Assembly: GCA_903935585.1 (NCBI GenBank)
Contig: CAIZSE010000031.1
Location: forward strand, 1-40,205
Direction of reading: 5' to 3'
DNA: 40,205 nucleotides
Origin: an uncultured Burkholderiales bacterium
Lineage (GTDB): Bacteria > Pseudomonadota > Gammaproteobacteria > Burkholderiales > Burkholderiaceae_C
This document shows positions 1 through 8,213 of this stretch, in pieces; position 1 is the first letter of the stretch, and every line of letters starts with the position of its first letter. The notes under the pieces were generated by a model. It made no database searches. It worked only from the letters and a program-made list of their open reading frames with translations, and was not told where the DNA came from. The position numbers and the translations under genes are program-made.

Positions 1-912
1 CCAGTGGACCGGCCGACGTTGGCGTTTTTCTGGCGTCTGGCCCAGACCCTCAAGGCCCGCCGTGAGGTGGTGCGCGGCAAACCCGAGAATTTCAACCGCC
101 CTGATTACAGCTTCAAGCTGGATCGACCGAGCAACGATGCCCCACCCACAGGCGACGAGGTGGTGCGGATTGATGTGCGCCAGCGCGGGGCTCCGCTCGA
201 TTTGATGGTGGCCGAGGCCATGATCCTGGCCAACAGCACCTGGGGCCAGTGGATGGCCAGCTTGGGTGTGCCCGGCATTTACCGCAGCCAGGCCAGCATG
301 GCGCCGGGCGTCAAGGTGCGCATGGGCACCAAGGCTTTGCCACATGCCGGGATTGGCGTTCCCAGCTACGCCTGGAGCACATCCCCTCTGCGTCGCTACA
401 CCGACCTGGTCAATCAATGGCAAATCATTGCGTGCGCGCGCCATGGCGCCACGGCCGCGTTGGCAGCACCGTTCAAACCCAAAGATGCCGAGTTGTTTTC
501 CATCATCAGCGGTTTTGATGCCGCCTACAGCGCCTACAACAGCGTGCAGTCCAGCATGGAGCGCTACTGGACATTGCGCCATGTACAGCAGCAAAGCATC
601 GACGAGCTGGAGGCCAGTCTGGTCAAGGAAATGGGGGGAGGCATCTGGCTGGTGCGTGCCGACAACTTGCCACTGCTGTTCAGCGTGATGGGTGCGCAAG
701 GTTTGATGCGGGGTGCACGTGTACGCGTCAAACTGGGTGAGGTGGACTTGATGGCGCTTGACGTGAATGGCACGGTCACAGCGCATCTGGATGCGCCTGT
801 GGTGTCAGCAGACCAGGAGGCCGAGGATCAGGAGGAAGACGAGGCGATCAATGCTGGGCCGCTGACGATTGCTGTCGATTTGAATGACAGCACGCAAAGC
901 GATGGCGCTTGA
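1..912 (+). CDS. RNase II-family (RNB domain) exoribonuclease, C-terminal part
   Basis: The frame is open from the first base of the window, so the start lies upstream; the GTG at 4 is an internal codon. About 303 residues of the C-terminal part are present. The RNase II signature SPLRRYTDLVNQ lies about residues 127-138 of the fragment, preceded by SYAWST, which belongs to the end of the catalytic RNB domain. Family members are processive, metal-dependent 3'-to-5' exoribonucleases acting on single-stranded RNA in the cytoplasm. The tail after residue 200 (a basic, beta-rich stretch with VRVKLGEVDL) fits a C-terminal S1-like RNA-binding fold, and the last 40 residues are acidic and probably disordered. 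The 3' end overlaps the next gene. Whether it is rnb, rnr or the shorter Burkholderiales RNB protein cannot be settled without the N-terminus. Confidence 0.88.
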   Translation, partial: PVDRPTLAFFWRLAQTLKARREVVRGKPENFNRPDYSFKLDRPSNDAPPTGDEVVRIDVRQRGAPLDLMVAEAMILANSTWGQWMASLGVPGIYRSQASMAPGVKVRMGTKALPHAGIGVPSYAWSTSPLRRYTDLVNQWQIIACARHGATAALAAPFKPKDAELFSIISGFDAAYSAYNSVQSSMERYWTLRHVQQQSIDELEASLVKEMGGGIWLVRADNLPLLFSVMGAQGLMRGARVRVKLGEVDLMALDVNGTVTAHLDAPVVSADQEAEDQEEDEAINAGPLTIAVDLNDSTQSDGA

Positions 913-1822
913 AAGCGATCAGCCAGCGACTGAGGGGCCCTCCCGGTGGCTGCAGGCGATACGTTGCCACACCCTTTGGTGGGCCTTGGGTTTTTCTGTG
1001 CTGGTCCATGCGTCCCTGATCGCCTGGCGCTTTGCCGATCCGCAAAGTTTCAACCGTCTTTTTGAGGACACTTCCCTTGAGGTGGTGCTGGTCAATGCCC
1101 GCAGCGAAAAGGCCCCTGAACGGGCGCAGGCCTTGGCCCAGGCGCAACTGGCAGGCGGAGGTCAAACGACCCGATTGCAAACTGCAAGTTCTCCCTTGCC
1201 ACCTTCCGAAACCCAGGAGTTGGGCACCGACATCGGTGCCATGCAACGCCAGATTGAAGCACTGCGGCTGCAGCAAATTCGCTTGTTAACCCAGCTTCAG
1301 CAGGAGTTGTCGGCATTGACCCGGGACCCTTCAGGCGAAAGCGCCCAAGCGCCCGAGCGTCAGGCCAGGCAAGAGCGACAACAGCAGTTGGCCAGCCAGT
1401 TGGCACGGATTGACCAACAGGTGCAAAAAAATCAAAGTGGCCCCCGCAAGCGTTTCATCAGTCCGGCTACCCAAGAGGCTGTTTATGCTCTGTACTATGA
1501 CAAATTGAGGCGGACCATAGAAACGCGCGGCACGCTCAATTTCCCTCAGGTGGGGGGGCAAAAACTCTATGGCCAATTGACCATGGTGATCACGGTCGAT
1601 GGCCGTGGGCGCCTCGTTCAGACCGAGGTTGCGCAAACTTCTGGCCAACCCTTGCTGGACCAGCGCGCGGTGGCGATTGTTCGCAGTGCAGCCCCGTTTG
1701 AGGTGTTCAGCGCTAACATGCGCCGTCAGGCGACACAAATTGTGGTCGTCACACGATTTCAGTTCTCCAAAGAGGGCACATTGGACACGCGCATGCTGGC
1801 CGTCGATGAGGTGCAGCCCTGA
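884..1822 (+). CDS. TonB-like energy transducer protein
   Basis: This 312-residue protein has one hydrophobic segment near the N-terminus (about residues 31-48, LWWALGFSVLVHASLIAW), then a long Gln/Arg/Ala-rich region likely to form a coiled coil (about 110-185), and a C-terminal TonB-type domain (about 205-300) with the typical pattern ITVDGRGRLVQ...SGQPLLDQRAV. TonB proteins span the periplasm and pass energy from an inner-membrane motor to outer-membrane receptors; some homologues serve other envelope tasks. The ATG at 884 overlaps the upstream RNB gene by 29 bases. An in-frame ATG at 902 is an equally plausible start because neither has a good Shine-Dalgarno sequence. No exbB or exbD is present nearby, so the partner complex is unknown. 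Context is cell-envelope genes (mtgA, rodA). Confidence 0.8.
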   Translation: MTARKAMALESDQPATEGPSRWLQAIRCHTLWWALGFSVLVHASLIAWRFADPQSFNRLFEDTSLEVVLVNARSEKAPERAQALAQAQLAGGGQTTRLQTASSPLPPSETQELGTDIGAMQRQIEALRLQQIRLLTQLQQELSALTRDPSGESAQAPERQARQERQQQLASQLARIDQQVQKNQSGPRKRFISPATQEAVYALYYDKLRRTIETRGTLNFPQVGGQKLYGQLTMVITVDGRGRLVQTEVAQTSGQPLLDQRAVAIVRSAAPFEVFSANMRRQATQIVVVTRFQFSKEGTLDTRMLAVDEVQP

Positions 1823-1864
1823 CAGGCCGTGCTGTCCTGTGAATCAAAGAGACAAAGGATGTCA

Positions 1865-2599
1865 ATGCGCGCTTTCGGTCGGTGGTTTTTTCTGGTCTTG
1901 CTGGCCGTGTTGGTGTTGCAGGCATTTTTTGTTTTCCGTATCGCCAGCATGAACGCGCTGGCACCGCAATCGACTTCTTTTGAGCGCTCGCAGATCTGGC
2001 AAATCGTGAGCCGGCAAGGCCGCTTGCCCTGGCGCCAAGAGTGGGTGGATTACAAAAAAATCTCACCCGGTTTGCAGCGGGCGGTCATTGCTTCCGAAGA
2101 CAGTGCATTCACCCAGCATGGCGGTGTCTGGTGGGAGTCTTTGGAAAAGGCCTGGGAAAAAAATGCCAAGGCCAAAGCGGTGGCTGAGCAGCGTGCCCAG
2201 CGACGACCGGATGCCAAGTCCACCCACGTAAAAATTGTGGGCGGCTCGACCATCACCCAGCAACTGGCTAAAAACCTTTTCTTGTCCGGTGAACGCACCT
2301 TGTGGCGCAAGGGCCAGGAGATGCTGATCACATTGACCCTGGAAACCGTGCTGTCCAAGCGGCGCATTCTGGAGATTTACCTCAACAGCGTGGAGTGGGG
2401 TGAAGGCGTTTTCGGCGCCGAAGCGGCTGCGCAACATTACTTCAGGAAAAGCGCGGCACAGCTGAATGATTGGGAGGCCGCGCGACTGTCCGTGATGCTG
2501 CCCCGCCCCCGGTATTTTGAGCAACGGGCGCAGTCGGCTTATCTGGCCAGCAGGGCCGAAACGATCATGGCCCGCATGGGTGATGTGGTGTTGCCATGA
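1865..2599 (+). CDS. mtgA: Monofunctional biosynthetic peptidoglycan transglycosylase
   Basis: MtgA polymerises lipid II into glycan strands at the periplasmic face of the inner membrane. The 244-residue protein has one N-terminal transmembrane anchor (about 6-24) followed by a GT51 domain. The donor-site motif [10 protein letters not shown] is at about 78-87, with the presumed catalytic Glu at 78. The second GT51 block [16 protein letters not shown] and the block [19 protein letters not shown] are also present. No transpeptidase domain follows, which separates it from class A PBPs. The start at 1865 is chosen because AAAGG at 1854-1858 sits six bases upstream; the in-frame ATG at 1859 directly abuts that sequence, and another in-frame start lies at 1829. 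It follows the TonB-like gene closely and overlaps ruvC by four bases (ATGA), suggesting one transcript. Confidence 0.95.
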   Translation: MRAFGRWFFLVLLAVLVLQAFFVFRIASMNALAPQSTSFERSQIWQIVSRQGRLPWRQEWVDYKKISPGLQRAVIASEDSAFTQHGGVWWESLEKAWEKNAKAKAVAEQRAQRRPDAKSTHVKIVGGSTITQQLAKNLFLSGERTLWRKGQEMLITLTLETVLSKRRILEIYLNSVEWGEGVFGAEAAAQHYFRKSAAQLNDWEAARLSVMLPRPRYFEQRAQSAYLASRAETIMARMGDVVLP

Positions 2600-3177
2600 G
2601 TGCATTGACAACACCCGCTCCCCAAACCGTGCGCATCTTGGGCATTGACCCTGGCCTTCAGACCACGGGCTTTGGTGTTTTGGACGTGACCGGTTCACGC
2701 CTGCAATATGTGGCCAGCGGGGTGATCGAGACCACCCGGGGAGACATGGGCAATTTGCCCGCCCGCCTGAAAATCATTTATGACGGCATCCGTGAAATCC
2801 ATGCCCGCTACCAGCCGGATGTGGCGTCGGTCGAAATCGTGTTTGTCAACATCAACCCGCAAGCGACCCTGCTGCTGGGTCAGGCCAGAGGGTGTTGCTT
2901 GACGGCCCTGGTGTCGTGCGATCTTCCTGTCGCCGAATACACCGCCTTGCAGATGAAGCAATCGGTCACCGGACACGGGCGGGCTGCCAAATCACAGGTC
3001 CAGGAAATGGTCAAACGCTTGCTTCAATTGCCCGTGGTCCCGCGCCAGGATGCCGCCGATGCCTTGGGCATGGCCATCACGCACGCCCATGCCAGCCCTT
3101 CCATGAACAAACTGGCCGCTCAAGGTGTGCTTCATCGTAAAACCCACGGCATGTTCCGGAGTGGGCGAAGCCACTGA
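2596..3177 (+). CDS. ruvC: Crossover junction endodeoxyribonuclease RuvC
   Basis: RuvC is the Holliday-junction resolvase that works with the RuvAB branch-migration motor. This 193-residue protein shows the RNase H-like fold: [16 protein letters not shown] holds the first catalytic Asp (D18), VEIVFVN holds the Glu (E80), and [16 protein letters not shown] holds the two C-terminal Asp residues (D152, D155). All four expected metal ligands are present. The N-terminus is about ten residues longer than in E. coli RuvC. The ATG overlaps the mtgA stop codon, so translational coupling is likely. ruvA and ruvB are not adjacent, so in this genome ruvC is separated from the motor genes or they lie outside the window. 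Confidence 0.96.
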   Translation: MSALTTPAPQTVRILGIDPGLQTTGFGVLDVTGSRLQYVASGVIETTRGDMGNLPARLKIIYDGIREIHARYQPDVASVEIVFVNINPQATLLLGQARGCCLTALVSCDLPVAEYTALQMKQSVTGHGRAAKSQVQEMVKRLLQLPVVPRQDAADALGMAITHAHASPSMNKLAAQGVLHRKTHGMFRSGRSH

Positions 3178-3211
3178 GGCGGTGGTTGGGCCGTATTTTT
3201 CAAACCCAGCC

Positions 3212-3220
3212 TGAGATAAT
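3212..3220 (+). promoter_or_regulatory. Candidate extended -10 promoter directly before rodA
   Basis: TG-A-GATAAT (3212-3220) matches an extended -10 element and ends seven bases before the rodA ATG. Transcription would then begin at or within a base of the start codon. No Shine-Dalgarno sequence is visible in the gap. No convincing -35 was found. Confidence 0.45.
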
Positions 3221-3227
3221 CTTCCCT

Positions 3228-4382
3228 ATGGGTTCAGTCATTCAAAAACCGACGCTGTTTCAGCGCCTGAGGTATCTGCTCAAGGGGTTTGATGGCCCTT
3301 TGGCATTCGCCGTGTTCATGCTCGCCTGCGCGGGATTGCTGATCATGTACTCGTCTGGATATGACCACGGCACCCGGTTCGTGGACCACGGGCGCAATAT
3401 GCTGCTGGCAGGCGCCATCATGTTTGTGGTGGCTCAAATGCCGCCTCAAAAACTCATGGCCTGGGCGGTGCCGGTTTACACGGTGGGGGTGATCTTGCTG
3501 GTGGCGGTGGCCATTTTCGGCATCACCAAAAAAGGCGCCCAGCGGTGGGTTAATCTGGGCGTAGTCATACAGCCCAGTGAGATTTTGAAAATCGCCTTGC
3601 CTTTGATGCTGGCGGCATGGTTTCAAAAACGCGAAGGTCAACTGAGGCCTTTTGATTTTGCGGTGGCGCTGCTCATTTTGGGCATTCCCGTTGGCCTGAT
3701 CATGAAGCAGCCTGATCTGGGCACGGCCTTGCTGGTTCTGGCTGCAGGGCTGGCCGTGATTTTCTTTGCGGGGCTCCAGTGGCGGTGGATCTTGCCACCC
3801 GTGGCCTTGGGCGTCATCGGGGTGGTGGTTTTGGTCATCATGGAGCCGACCTTGTGTGCTGACGGCTTGGACTGGCGGGTTTTGCACGAATACCAGCGGC
3901 AACGTATTTGCACCTTGCTGGACCCGGCGCGTGACCCGCTTGGCAAAGGATTTCACATCATTCAAGGGATGATCGCCATCGGCTCGGGCGGGTTCTGGGG
4001 CAAGGGCTTCATGCAAGGCACACAAACCCACCTGGAGTTCATCCCTGAGCGCACGACCGACTTTATTTTTGCCGCTTATGGCGAAGAATTTGGTTTTGTG
4101 GGCGGGCTGTTCCTGATCTTCTGGTTCTTTTTTCTGGTGTATCGGGCCCTGATGATTGCAGCAGAGGCGCCCACCTTGTTCAGCCGTTTGCTGGCAGGCA
4201 GCATGGCCATGATCTTTTTCACCTACGCCTTCGTCAACATGGGGATGGTCAGCGGCATCTTGCCGGTGGTGGGGGTGCCTTTGCCTTTCATCAGCTACGG
4301 CGGCACCGCCATGGTCACCCTGGGCTTGGCGCTAGGGATACTGATGTCAATTGCCAAGTCCAAACAACTGCTTCAAACATGA
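3228..4382 (+). CDS. rodA: Rod-shape-determining peptidoglycan polymerase RodA (SEDS family)
   Basis: RodA is the SEDS glycosyltransferase of the elongasome, working with PBP2 to build lateral-wall peptidoglycan. The predicted 384-residue protein is highly hydrophobic with about ten membrane segments. SEDS hallmarks are present: GAQRWVNLGVVIQPSEILKI in the middle, KQPDLGTALLVLAAG, the periplasmic loop DPARDPLGKGFHIIQGMIAIGSGG, and near the C-terminus PERTTDFIFAAYGEEFGFVG and PLPFISYGGTAM. The ATG at 3228 is preferred over a TTG at 3186 because it begins before the conserved N-terminus and has a -10-like element seven bases upstream. It overlaps the next gene by four bases. It is not next to mreBCD or mrdA here, where rodA is often found in Burkholderiales. 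Confidence 0.95.
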   Translation: MGSVIQKPTLFQRLRYLLKGFDGPLAFAVFMLACAGLLIMYSSGYDHGTRFVDHGRNMLLAGAIMFVVAQMPPQKLMAWAVPVYTVGVILLVAVAIFGITKKGAQRWVNLGVVIQPSEILKIALPLMLAAWFQKREGQLRPFDFAVALLILGIPVGLIMKQPDLGTALLVLAAGLAVIFFAGLQWRWILPPVALGVIGVVVLVIMEPTLCADGLDWRVLHEYQRQRICTLLDPARDPLGKGFHIIQGMIAIGSGGFWGKGFMQGTQTHLEFIPERTTDFIFAAYGEEFGFVGGLFLIFWFFFLVYRALMIAAEAPTLFSRLLAGSMAMIFFTYAFVNMGMVSGILPVVGVPLPFISYGGTAMVTLGLALGILMSIAKSKQLLQT

Positions 4383-5266
4383 ATACACACCTGTCCGTTG
4401 TGATCGTTGGCGCCGGCAACATGGGTGGCGGCATGCTTTCCCGTTTGTGTGAACTGGGTTGGTCTGTCGGGGTGCATGACACCGACCCGCTGGCCCATTC
4501 CCGCGCTGTCCTGAAGGGGGCCATACCTTGCCCTTCGGCCCTGGAAGCCGCTCGCAAGCTGGCACCCGATGGCGTGTTGCTGGTGGCGGTGGTCGATGCG
4601 GCGCAAACCGAGGCTGTGCTCTGGGGTGAGGGCGGCGCGTGCGCTGCGCTTCAACCAGGCCAGGCCGTGATGCTTTGCCCGACCCTGGGGCCTGGCACTG
4701 TGCAAGCTCAGGCCGAGCGACTGGCGCTGCTGGGCATTGGTTGCATTGATGCGCCCATGTCGGGCGGCCCCTTGAGGGCCCAAGATGGCAGCATGAGTTT
4801 GATGGTGGCCTGCTCGGATGCGCTGTGGGCGCGCAGTCAAAACCTGCTGAATGCCTTGAGCCAGAAGGTGTTCCGGGTCGGCACCCGTGCCGGTGACGGT
4901 GCGCGTACCAAGCTGGTGAACAACTTGCTGGCGGCAGTCAATTTGGTGGGAGCTGCCGAGGCCATGGCTTTGGCCGAGCGCCTGGGCCTGGACCCGAAGG
5001 CCACGTTGTCGGTCATCGAGGCCTCCAGTGGCCAAAGCTGGATCGGCTCAGACCGTATGCATCGCGCTTTGCAAGATGATTTTGCGCCACGCGCTCACGT
5101 CACGCTGTTGGCCAAAGACACTGGCTTGGCCGTTCAAGCTGCCGAAGAGGCGGGTTTTGACCCACCTTTGGGCCGATTGGCCAAGGACCTGTTTGCGCAG
5201 GCCCTGGGCAAGGGCTGGGCTGATCTGGACGATGCCGCCTTGCTGCAACTGATGCGCCAGCGTTGA
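4379..5266 (+). CDS. NAD(P)-dependent oxidoreductase, 3-hydroxyisobutyrate dehydrogenase family
   Basis: The 295-residue protein begins with a Rossmann motif, VVIVGAGNMGGGM (GxGxxG, residues about 7-19). It continues with the substrate-binding signature CIDAPMSGGPLRAQDG (about 122-137) and the catalytic-lysine block TKLVNNLLAAVNLVGAAEAM (about 178-197). These define the beta-hydroxyacid dehydrogenase family (3-hydroxyisobutyrate, tartronate semialdehyde, 6-phosphogluconate type), which oxidises or reduces small hydroxy-acids with NAD(P). The C-terminal all-alpha domain is complete (LAKDTGLAVQAAEEAG). The ATG overlaps the rodA stop, so it is probably translated from the same message, although no functional link with cell shape is evident. 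The specific substrate cannot be assigned from sequence alone. Confidence 0.87.
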   Translation: MNTHLSVVIVGAGNMGGGMLSRLCELGWSVGVHDTDPLAHSRAVLKGAIPCPSALEAARKLAPDGVLLVAVVDAAQTEAVLWGEGGACAALQPGQAVMLCPTLGPGTVQAQAERLALLGIGCIDAPMSGGPLRAQDGSMSLMVACSDALWARSQNLLNALSQKVFRVGTRAGDGARTKLVNNLLAAVNLVGAAEAMALAERLGLDPKATLSVIEASSGQSWIGSDRMHRALQDDFAPRAHVTLLAKDTGLAVQAAEEAGFDPPLGRLAKDLFAQALGKGWADLDDAALLQLMRQR

Positions 5267-5320
5267 GGGGGTCTGCGGGCTTGGCTCTTTCCGGCCCGGG
5301 CAAGGGTCTTGATCCATGCC

Positions 5321-5326
5321 TACAAT
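5321..5326 (+). promoter_or_regulatory. Candidate -10 element directly before tldD
   Basis: TACAAT (5321-5326) ends seven bases before the ATG at 5334, so the message could begin at the start codon itself. There is no purine-rich Shine-Dalgarno sequence in the preceding 30 bases. A -35 match was not found. Confidence 0.42.
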
Positions 5327-5333
5327 GGACGCC

Positions 5334-6794
5334 ATGATTTCACGCGAACCCACCATCGAACGCCTGGCCACGGCCCGGTCCCTGTTGCTTGAGCCTTTTG
5401 GCCTCGACGAAACCCATTTAAGCCAAGCCTTGGCCGCCATCAAAGCGCACGCCGTAGACGATGCCGATCTGTATTTTCAGTACACCCGTTCCGAAGGCTG
5501 GAGCCTGGAAGAGGGCATCGTCAAGACCGGCAGTTTCAGCATTGACCAGGGTGTGGGCGTGCGTGCCGTGTCGGGCGAAAAAACAGCGTTTGCCTACTCG
5601 GACGATATTTCACAAGCTTCCCTGATGGACGCTGCCATGACGGTGCGCACCATCGCTTCGGCATCGCAAAACAAGCGCATCAAGGTGCCCGCCCGCAAAA
5701 TTTCTGCCAGCCGTTCGCTCTACCCTTCGCTGGACCCGATGTCCACCCTGGACAGCACGGCCAAAGTCAAGCTGCTGGGCCGCGTCGAAAAGACCGCCCG
5801 AGCCAAGGACCCACGCGTGGTGCAGGTCATGGCGGGCCTGGCGACCGAATACGACGTGGTCATGGTCGCCCGTGCCGATGGCACGCTGGCCGCCGATGTG
5901 CGCCCCTTGATCCGTTTGTCTGTCACGGTGATCGCCGAGCAAAACGGTCGCCGTGAGGTGGGCAGTGCGGGGGGCGGCGGCCGTTTCGGCCTGGCCTATT
6001 TCGACGATGCCATGGTCGAGACCTATGTGCAAGAGGCCGTATCTGCCGCGCTCATCAACCTCGAAGCCCGCCCGGCGCCTGCAGGGGAGATGACCGTGGT
6101 GCTGGGCAATGGCTGGCCGGGTGTGCTGCTGCACGAGGCCGTGGGCCATGGCCTGGAGGGCGACTTCAACCGCAAGGGCTCCAGTGCGTTCAGTGGTCGC
6201 ATTGGCCAGCGCGTGGCTGCCAAGGGCGTGACGGTGCTCGACGATGGCACCATTGCCGACCGCCGTGGCTCGCTGAACGTGGACGACGAAGGCCATGCCA
6301 GCCAGAAAAACGTATTGATCGAAGACGGCATTCTGCGCGGGTACATCCAGGATGCCATGAACGCCCGCCTGATGGGCGTCAAGCCCACGGGCAATGGCCG
6401 CCGTGAAAGTTATGCCCATGTGCCCATGCCGCGCATGACCAACACCTACATGCTGGGTGGCGACAAGAGCCCCGAAGAAATCGTGGCCAGCATCAAAAAG
6501 GGTTTGTACGCCACCAACTTTGCCGGTGGGCAGGTGGACATCACCAGCGGCAAATTCGTGTTCTCGGCCAGCCAGGCCTACTGGGTGGAAAACGGCAAAA
6601 TCCTTTACCCCGTCAAGGGCGCAACCCTGGTTGGCAGCGGCCCGGAGTCGCTCAAGAAAATCAGCATGATCGGCAACGACATGAAGCTCGACTCGGGCGT
6701 AGGAACTTGCGGCAAGGAAGGCCAGAGCGTACCTGTGGGTGTGGGGCAGCCAACCTTGCGCATCGATGGCCTGACCGTGGGCGGCACGGCCTGA
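5334..6794 (+). CDS. tldD: Metalloprotease TldD
   Basis: TldD is the catalytic half of the TldD/TldE zinc protease, known in enterobacteria for degrading the CcdA antitoxin and maturing microcin B17, and more generally able to cleave unstructured peptides. The 486-residue protein carries the zinc motif HEAVGHGLEGD (HExxxH, H267-H272), followed by FNRKGSSAFSGRIGQRVA. The C-terminus with GTCGKEGQSVPVGVGQPTLRIDGLTVGGTA is typical of TldD rather than TldE. In-frame ATGs also occur at 5316 and 5325; 5334 is chosen because of the upstream TACAAT spacing, and the family N-terminus fits. The partner tldE (pmbA) is not in the window. The gene stands alone, separated from the upstream reductase by about 65 bases. 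Confidence 0.95.
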   Translation: MISREPTIERLATARSLLLEPFGLDETHLSQALAAIKAHAVDDADLYFQYTRSEGWSLEEGIVKTGSFSIDQGVGVRAVSGEKTAFAYSDDISQASLMDAAMTVRTIASASQNKRIKVPARKISASRSLYPSLDPMSTLDSTAKVKLLGRVEKTARAKDPRVVQVMAGLATEYDVVMVARADGTLAADVRPLIRLSVTVIAEQNGRREVGSAGGGGRFGLAYFDDAMVETYVQEAVSAALINLEARPAPAGEMTVVLGNGWPGVLLHEAVGHGLEGDFNRKGSSAFSGRIGQRVAAKGVTVLDDGTIADRRGSLNVDDEGHASQKNVLIEDGILRGYIQDAMNARLMGVKPTGNGRRESYAHVPMPRMTNTYMLGGDKSPEEIVASIKKGLYATNFAGGQVDITSGKFVFSASQAYWVENGKILYPVKGATLVGSGPESLKKISMIGNDMKLDSGVGTCGKEGQSVPVGVGQPTLRIDGLTVGGTA

Positions 6795-6848
6795 ACGGCC
6801 CCCCGGGTTTGTCCTTGGCCCTGCATGTCAGAAACTGTCATCAAGCTG

Positions 6849-6857
6849 TGATACATT
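6849..6857 (+). promoter_or_regulatory. Candidate extended -10 promoter of the DAHP synthase leader
   Basis: TG-A-TACATT (6849-6857) is a good extended -10 and ends six bases before the leader-peptide ATG at 6864. Transcription would begin at about that ATG. No strong -35 is visible 16-18 bases upstream. Confidence 0.5.
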
Positions 6858-6863
6858 GAATCC

Positions 6864-6941
6864 ATGTCTTTGCGCCTCGCTTCCTTTTACTTTTTTTATT
6901 TTTGGTTCTCAGTCCCCGGCGGACGAGAGGCGAGCGCATAA
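6864..6941 (+). CDS. Phe/Tyr-rich leader peptide upstream of DAHP synthase
   Basis: This 25-codon open frame runs from ATG 6864 to TAA 6939-6941. Residues 8-15 read FYFFYFWF: five Phe, two Tyr and one Trp in eight codons, far from ordinary composition. It lies between tldD and the DAHP synthase gene, directly upstream of an intrinsic terminator with a competing hairpin. This is the arrangement of amino-acid attenuator leader peptides such as E. coli pheL. When charged tRNA-Phe or tRNA-Tyr is scarce, a ribosome would stall at codons 8-13 and leave the antiterminator arm at 6916-6922 free. No Shine-Dalgarno sequence is seen, so translation would have to begin at or near the 5' end of the message. 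The peptide itself probably has no other function. Confidence 0.8.
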   Translation: MSLRLASFYFFYFWFSVPGGREASA

Positions 6942-6997
6942 GCACCCGAACATCTCGATACACACCGCCGGAGCCTCAAAGCCCGGCGGTTTTTTTT
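6916..6997 (+). promoter_or_regulatory. Transcription attenuator (terminator and antiterminator) before DAHP synthase
   Basis: The terminator stem is ACCGCCGG (6964-6971) with CCGGCGGT (6983-6990), an 11-base loop, then a run of T to 6997. The same 5' arm can instead pair with CCGGCGG at 6916-6922, inside the leader peptide frame. A second helix, CGAGA (6924-6928) with TCTCG (6953-6957), would extend this antiterminator. 6916-6922 and 6983-6989 are identical, so the two structures exclude each other exactly. This is seen directly in the sequence; ribosome control by Phe/Tyr codons is inferred from the leader peptide. Confidence 0.8.
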
Positions 6998-7028
6998 GAC
7001 CTGCTTTTTTTAATCCGAGGAGTCCACG

Positions 7029-8150
7029 ATGAACGCCAAAACCACAGCCCCTGAGAGCTGGTATCCGATTGCTGCAGACCGTACGGGTCAGACCGACGAC
7101 GAACGCATCAAGGACATCACCGTGCTCCCTCCGCCCGAACATCTGATCCGATTTTTTCCGATCGCCGGCACCGCCACGGAAAAGCTGATTTCTCAAACCC
7201 GCCAATCGATCGCCAAAATTGTGCACGGCAAGGATGACCGCCTGCTGGTCATCATCGGCCCTTGTTCCATTCATGATCCGGCTGCAGCGCTGGATTACGC
7301 CCGCCGCTTGAAGCCCCTGCGAGACCAATACGCGGACACCCTCGAAATCGTGATGCGGGTGTACTTCGAAAAACCGCGTACTACCGTGGGCTGGAAGGGG
7401 CTGATCAATGACCCCTACCTGGACGAGAGCTACCGCATCGACGAAGGCTTGCGCATTGCACGCCAGTTGCTGATCGAAATCAACCGCCAGGGCATGCCTG
7501 CAGGCAGCGAGTTCCTCGACGTGATATCCCCCCAATACATCGGCGACCTGATCAGCTGGGGAGCCATCGGCGCCCGCACAACCGAAAGCCAGGTGCACCG
7601 TGAACTGGCTTCCGGCCTGTCGGCGCCCATTGGTTTCAAGAACGGGACGGATGGCAACATCAAGATCGCCACCGACGCGATCCAGGCCGCAGCGCGGGGC
7701 CACCATTTCCTGTCGGTGCATAAAAATGGCCAGGTCGCTGTTGTTCAGACCCAAGGCAACAAGGATTGCCATGTGATTTTGCGTGGCGGCAAGGCCCCCA
7801 ATTACGATGCCGAGAGCGTGGCCGCAGCCTGCAAGGAACTGGAAGCTGCCAAGCTGCCCGCCACCCTGATGGTCGATTGCAGCCACGCCAACAGCAGCAA
7901 AAAGCACGAACGCCAGATCGATGTGGCCCAAGACATTGCGGCGCAGATCAGCGGCGGTTCACGCCAGGTGTTTGGCGTCATGGTCGAAAGCCACCTCGTG
8001 GACGGCGCCCAGAAGTTCACCGCTGGCAAGGATGACGTGACCAAGCTGACCTACGGGCAAAGCATCACCGACGCCTGCATCGGCTGGAACGACAGCGTGG
8101 GCGTTTTGCAGGTGCTGTCGGGTGCGGTGAAGGCGCGTCGTTCGCGATAA
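7029..8150 (+). CDS. aroG: 3-deoxy-7-phosphoheptulonate (DAHP) synthase, class I
   Basis: The enzyme condenses phosphoenolpyruvate and erythrose 4-phosphate to DAHP, the committing step of aromatic amino acid synthesis. The 373-residue protein has the class I alpha (AroF/G/H) landmarks: IIGPCSIHDPAAALDYARRL, KPRTTVGWKGLINDPYLD, GARTTESQVHRELASGL, GFKNGTDGN, MVDCSHANSSK and VFGVMVESHLVDG. A Shine-Dalgarno GAGGAG lies at 7017-7022 before the ATG. The symbol aroG is by family; which aromatic amino acid feedback-inhibits this isoenzyme cannot be read from sequence, but the Phe/Tyr-rich leader suggests control by phenylalanine and tyrosine. It is followed by a bidirectional terminator and stands as a single-gene unit. 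Confidence 0.94.
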   Translation: MNAKTTAPESWYPIAADRTGQTDDERIKDITVLPPPEHLIRFFPIAGTATEKLISQTRQSIAKIVHGKDDRLLVIIGPCSIHDPAAALDYARRLKPLRDQYADTLEIVMRVYFEKPRTTVGWKGLINDPYLDESYRIDEGLRIARQLLIEINRQGMPAGSEFLDVISPQYIGDLISWGAIGARTTESQVHRELASGLSAPIGFKNGTDGNIKIATDAIQAAARGHHFLSVHKNGQVAVVQTQGNKDCHVILRGGKAPNYDAESVAAACKELEAAKLPATLMVDCSHANSSKKHERQIDVAQDIAAQISGGSRQVFGVMVESHLVDGAQKFTAGKDDVTKLTYGQSITDACIGWNDSVGVLQVLSGAVKARRSR

Positions 8151-8168
8151 GGCGCTTGGGCCTTGCAC

Positions 8169-8202
8169 CATGAAAAAGCCCGCATCTGCGGGCTTTTTCA
8201 TG
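8169..8202. terminator. Bidirectional intrinsic terminator between aroG and mpl
   Basis: A perfect 15-base inverted repeat (8169-8183 with 8188-8202) closes a four-base loop, ATCT. The GC-rich core GCCCGC/GCGGGC is flanked by AAAAA on the left and TTTTT on the right, so it can serve both converging genes, the DAHP synthase gene from the left and mpl from the right. Confidence 0.9.
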
Positions 8203-8213
8203 GGTGATATGAA

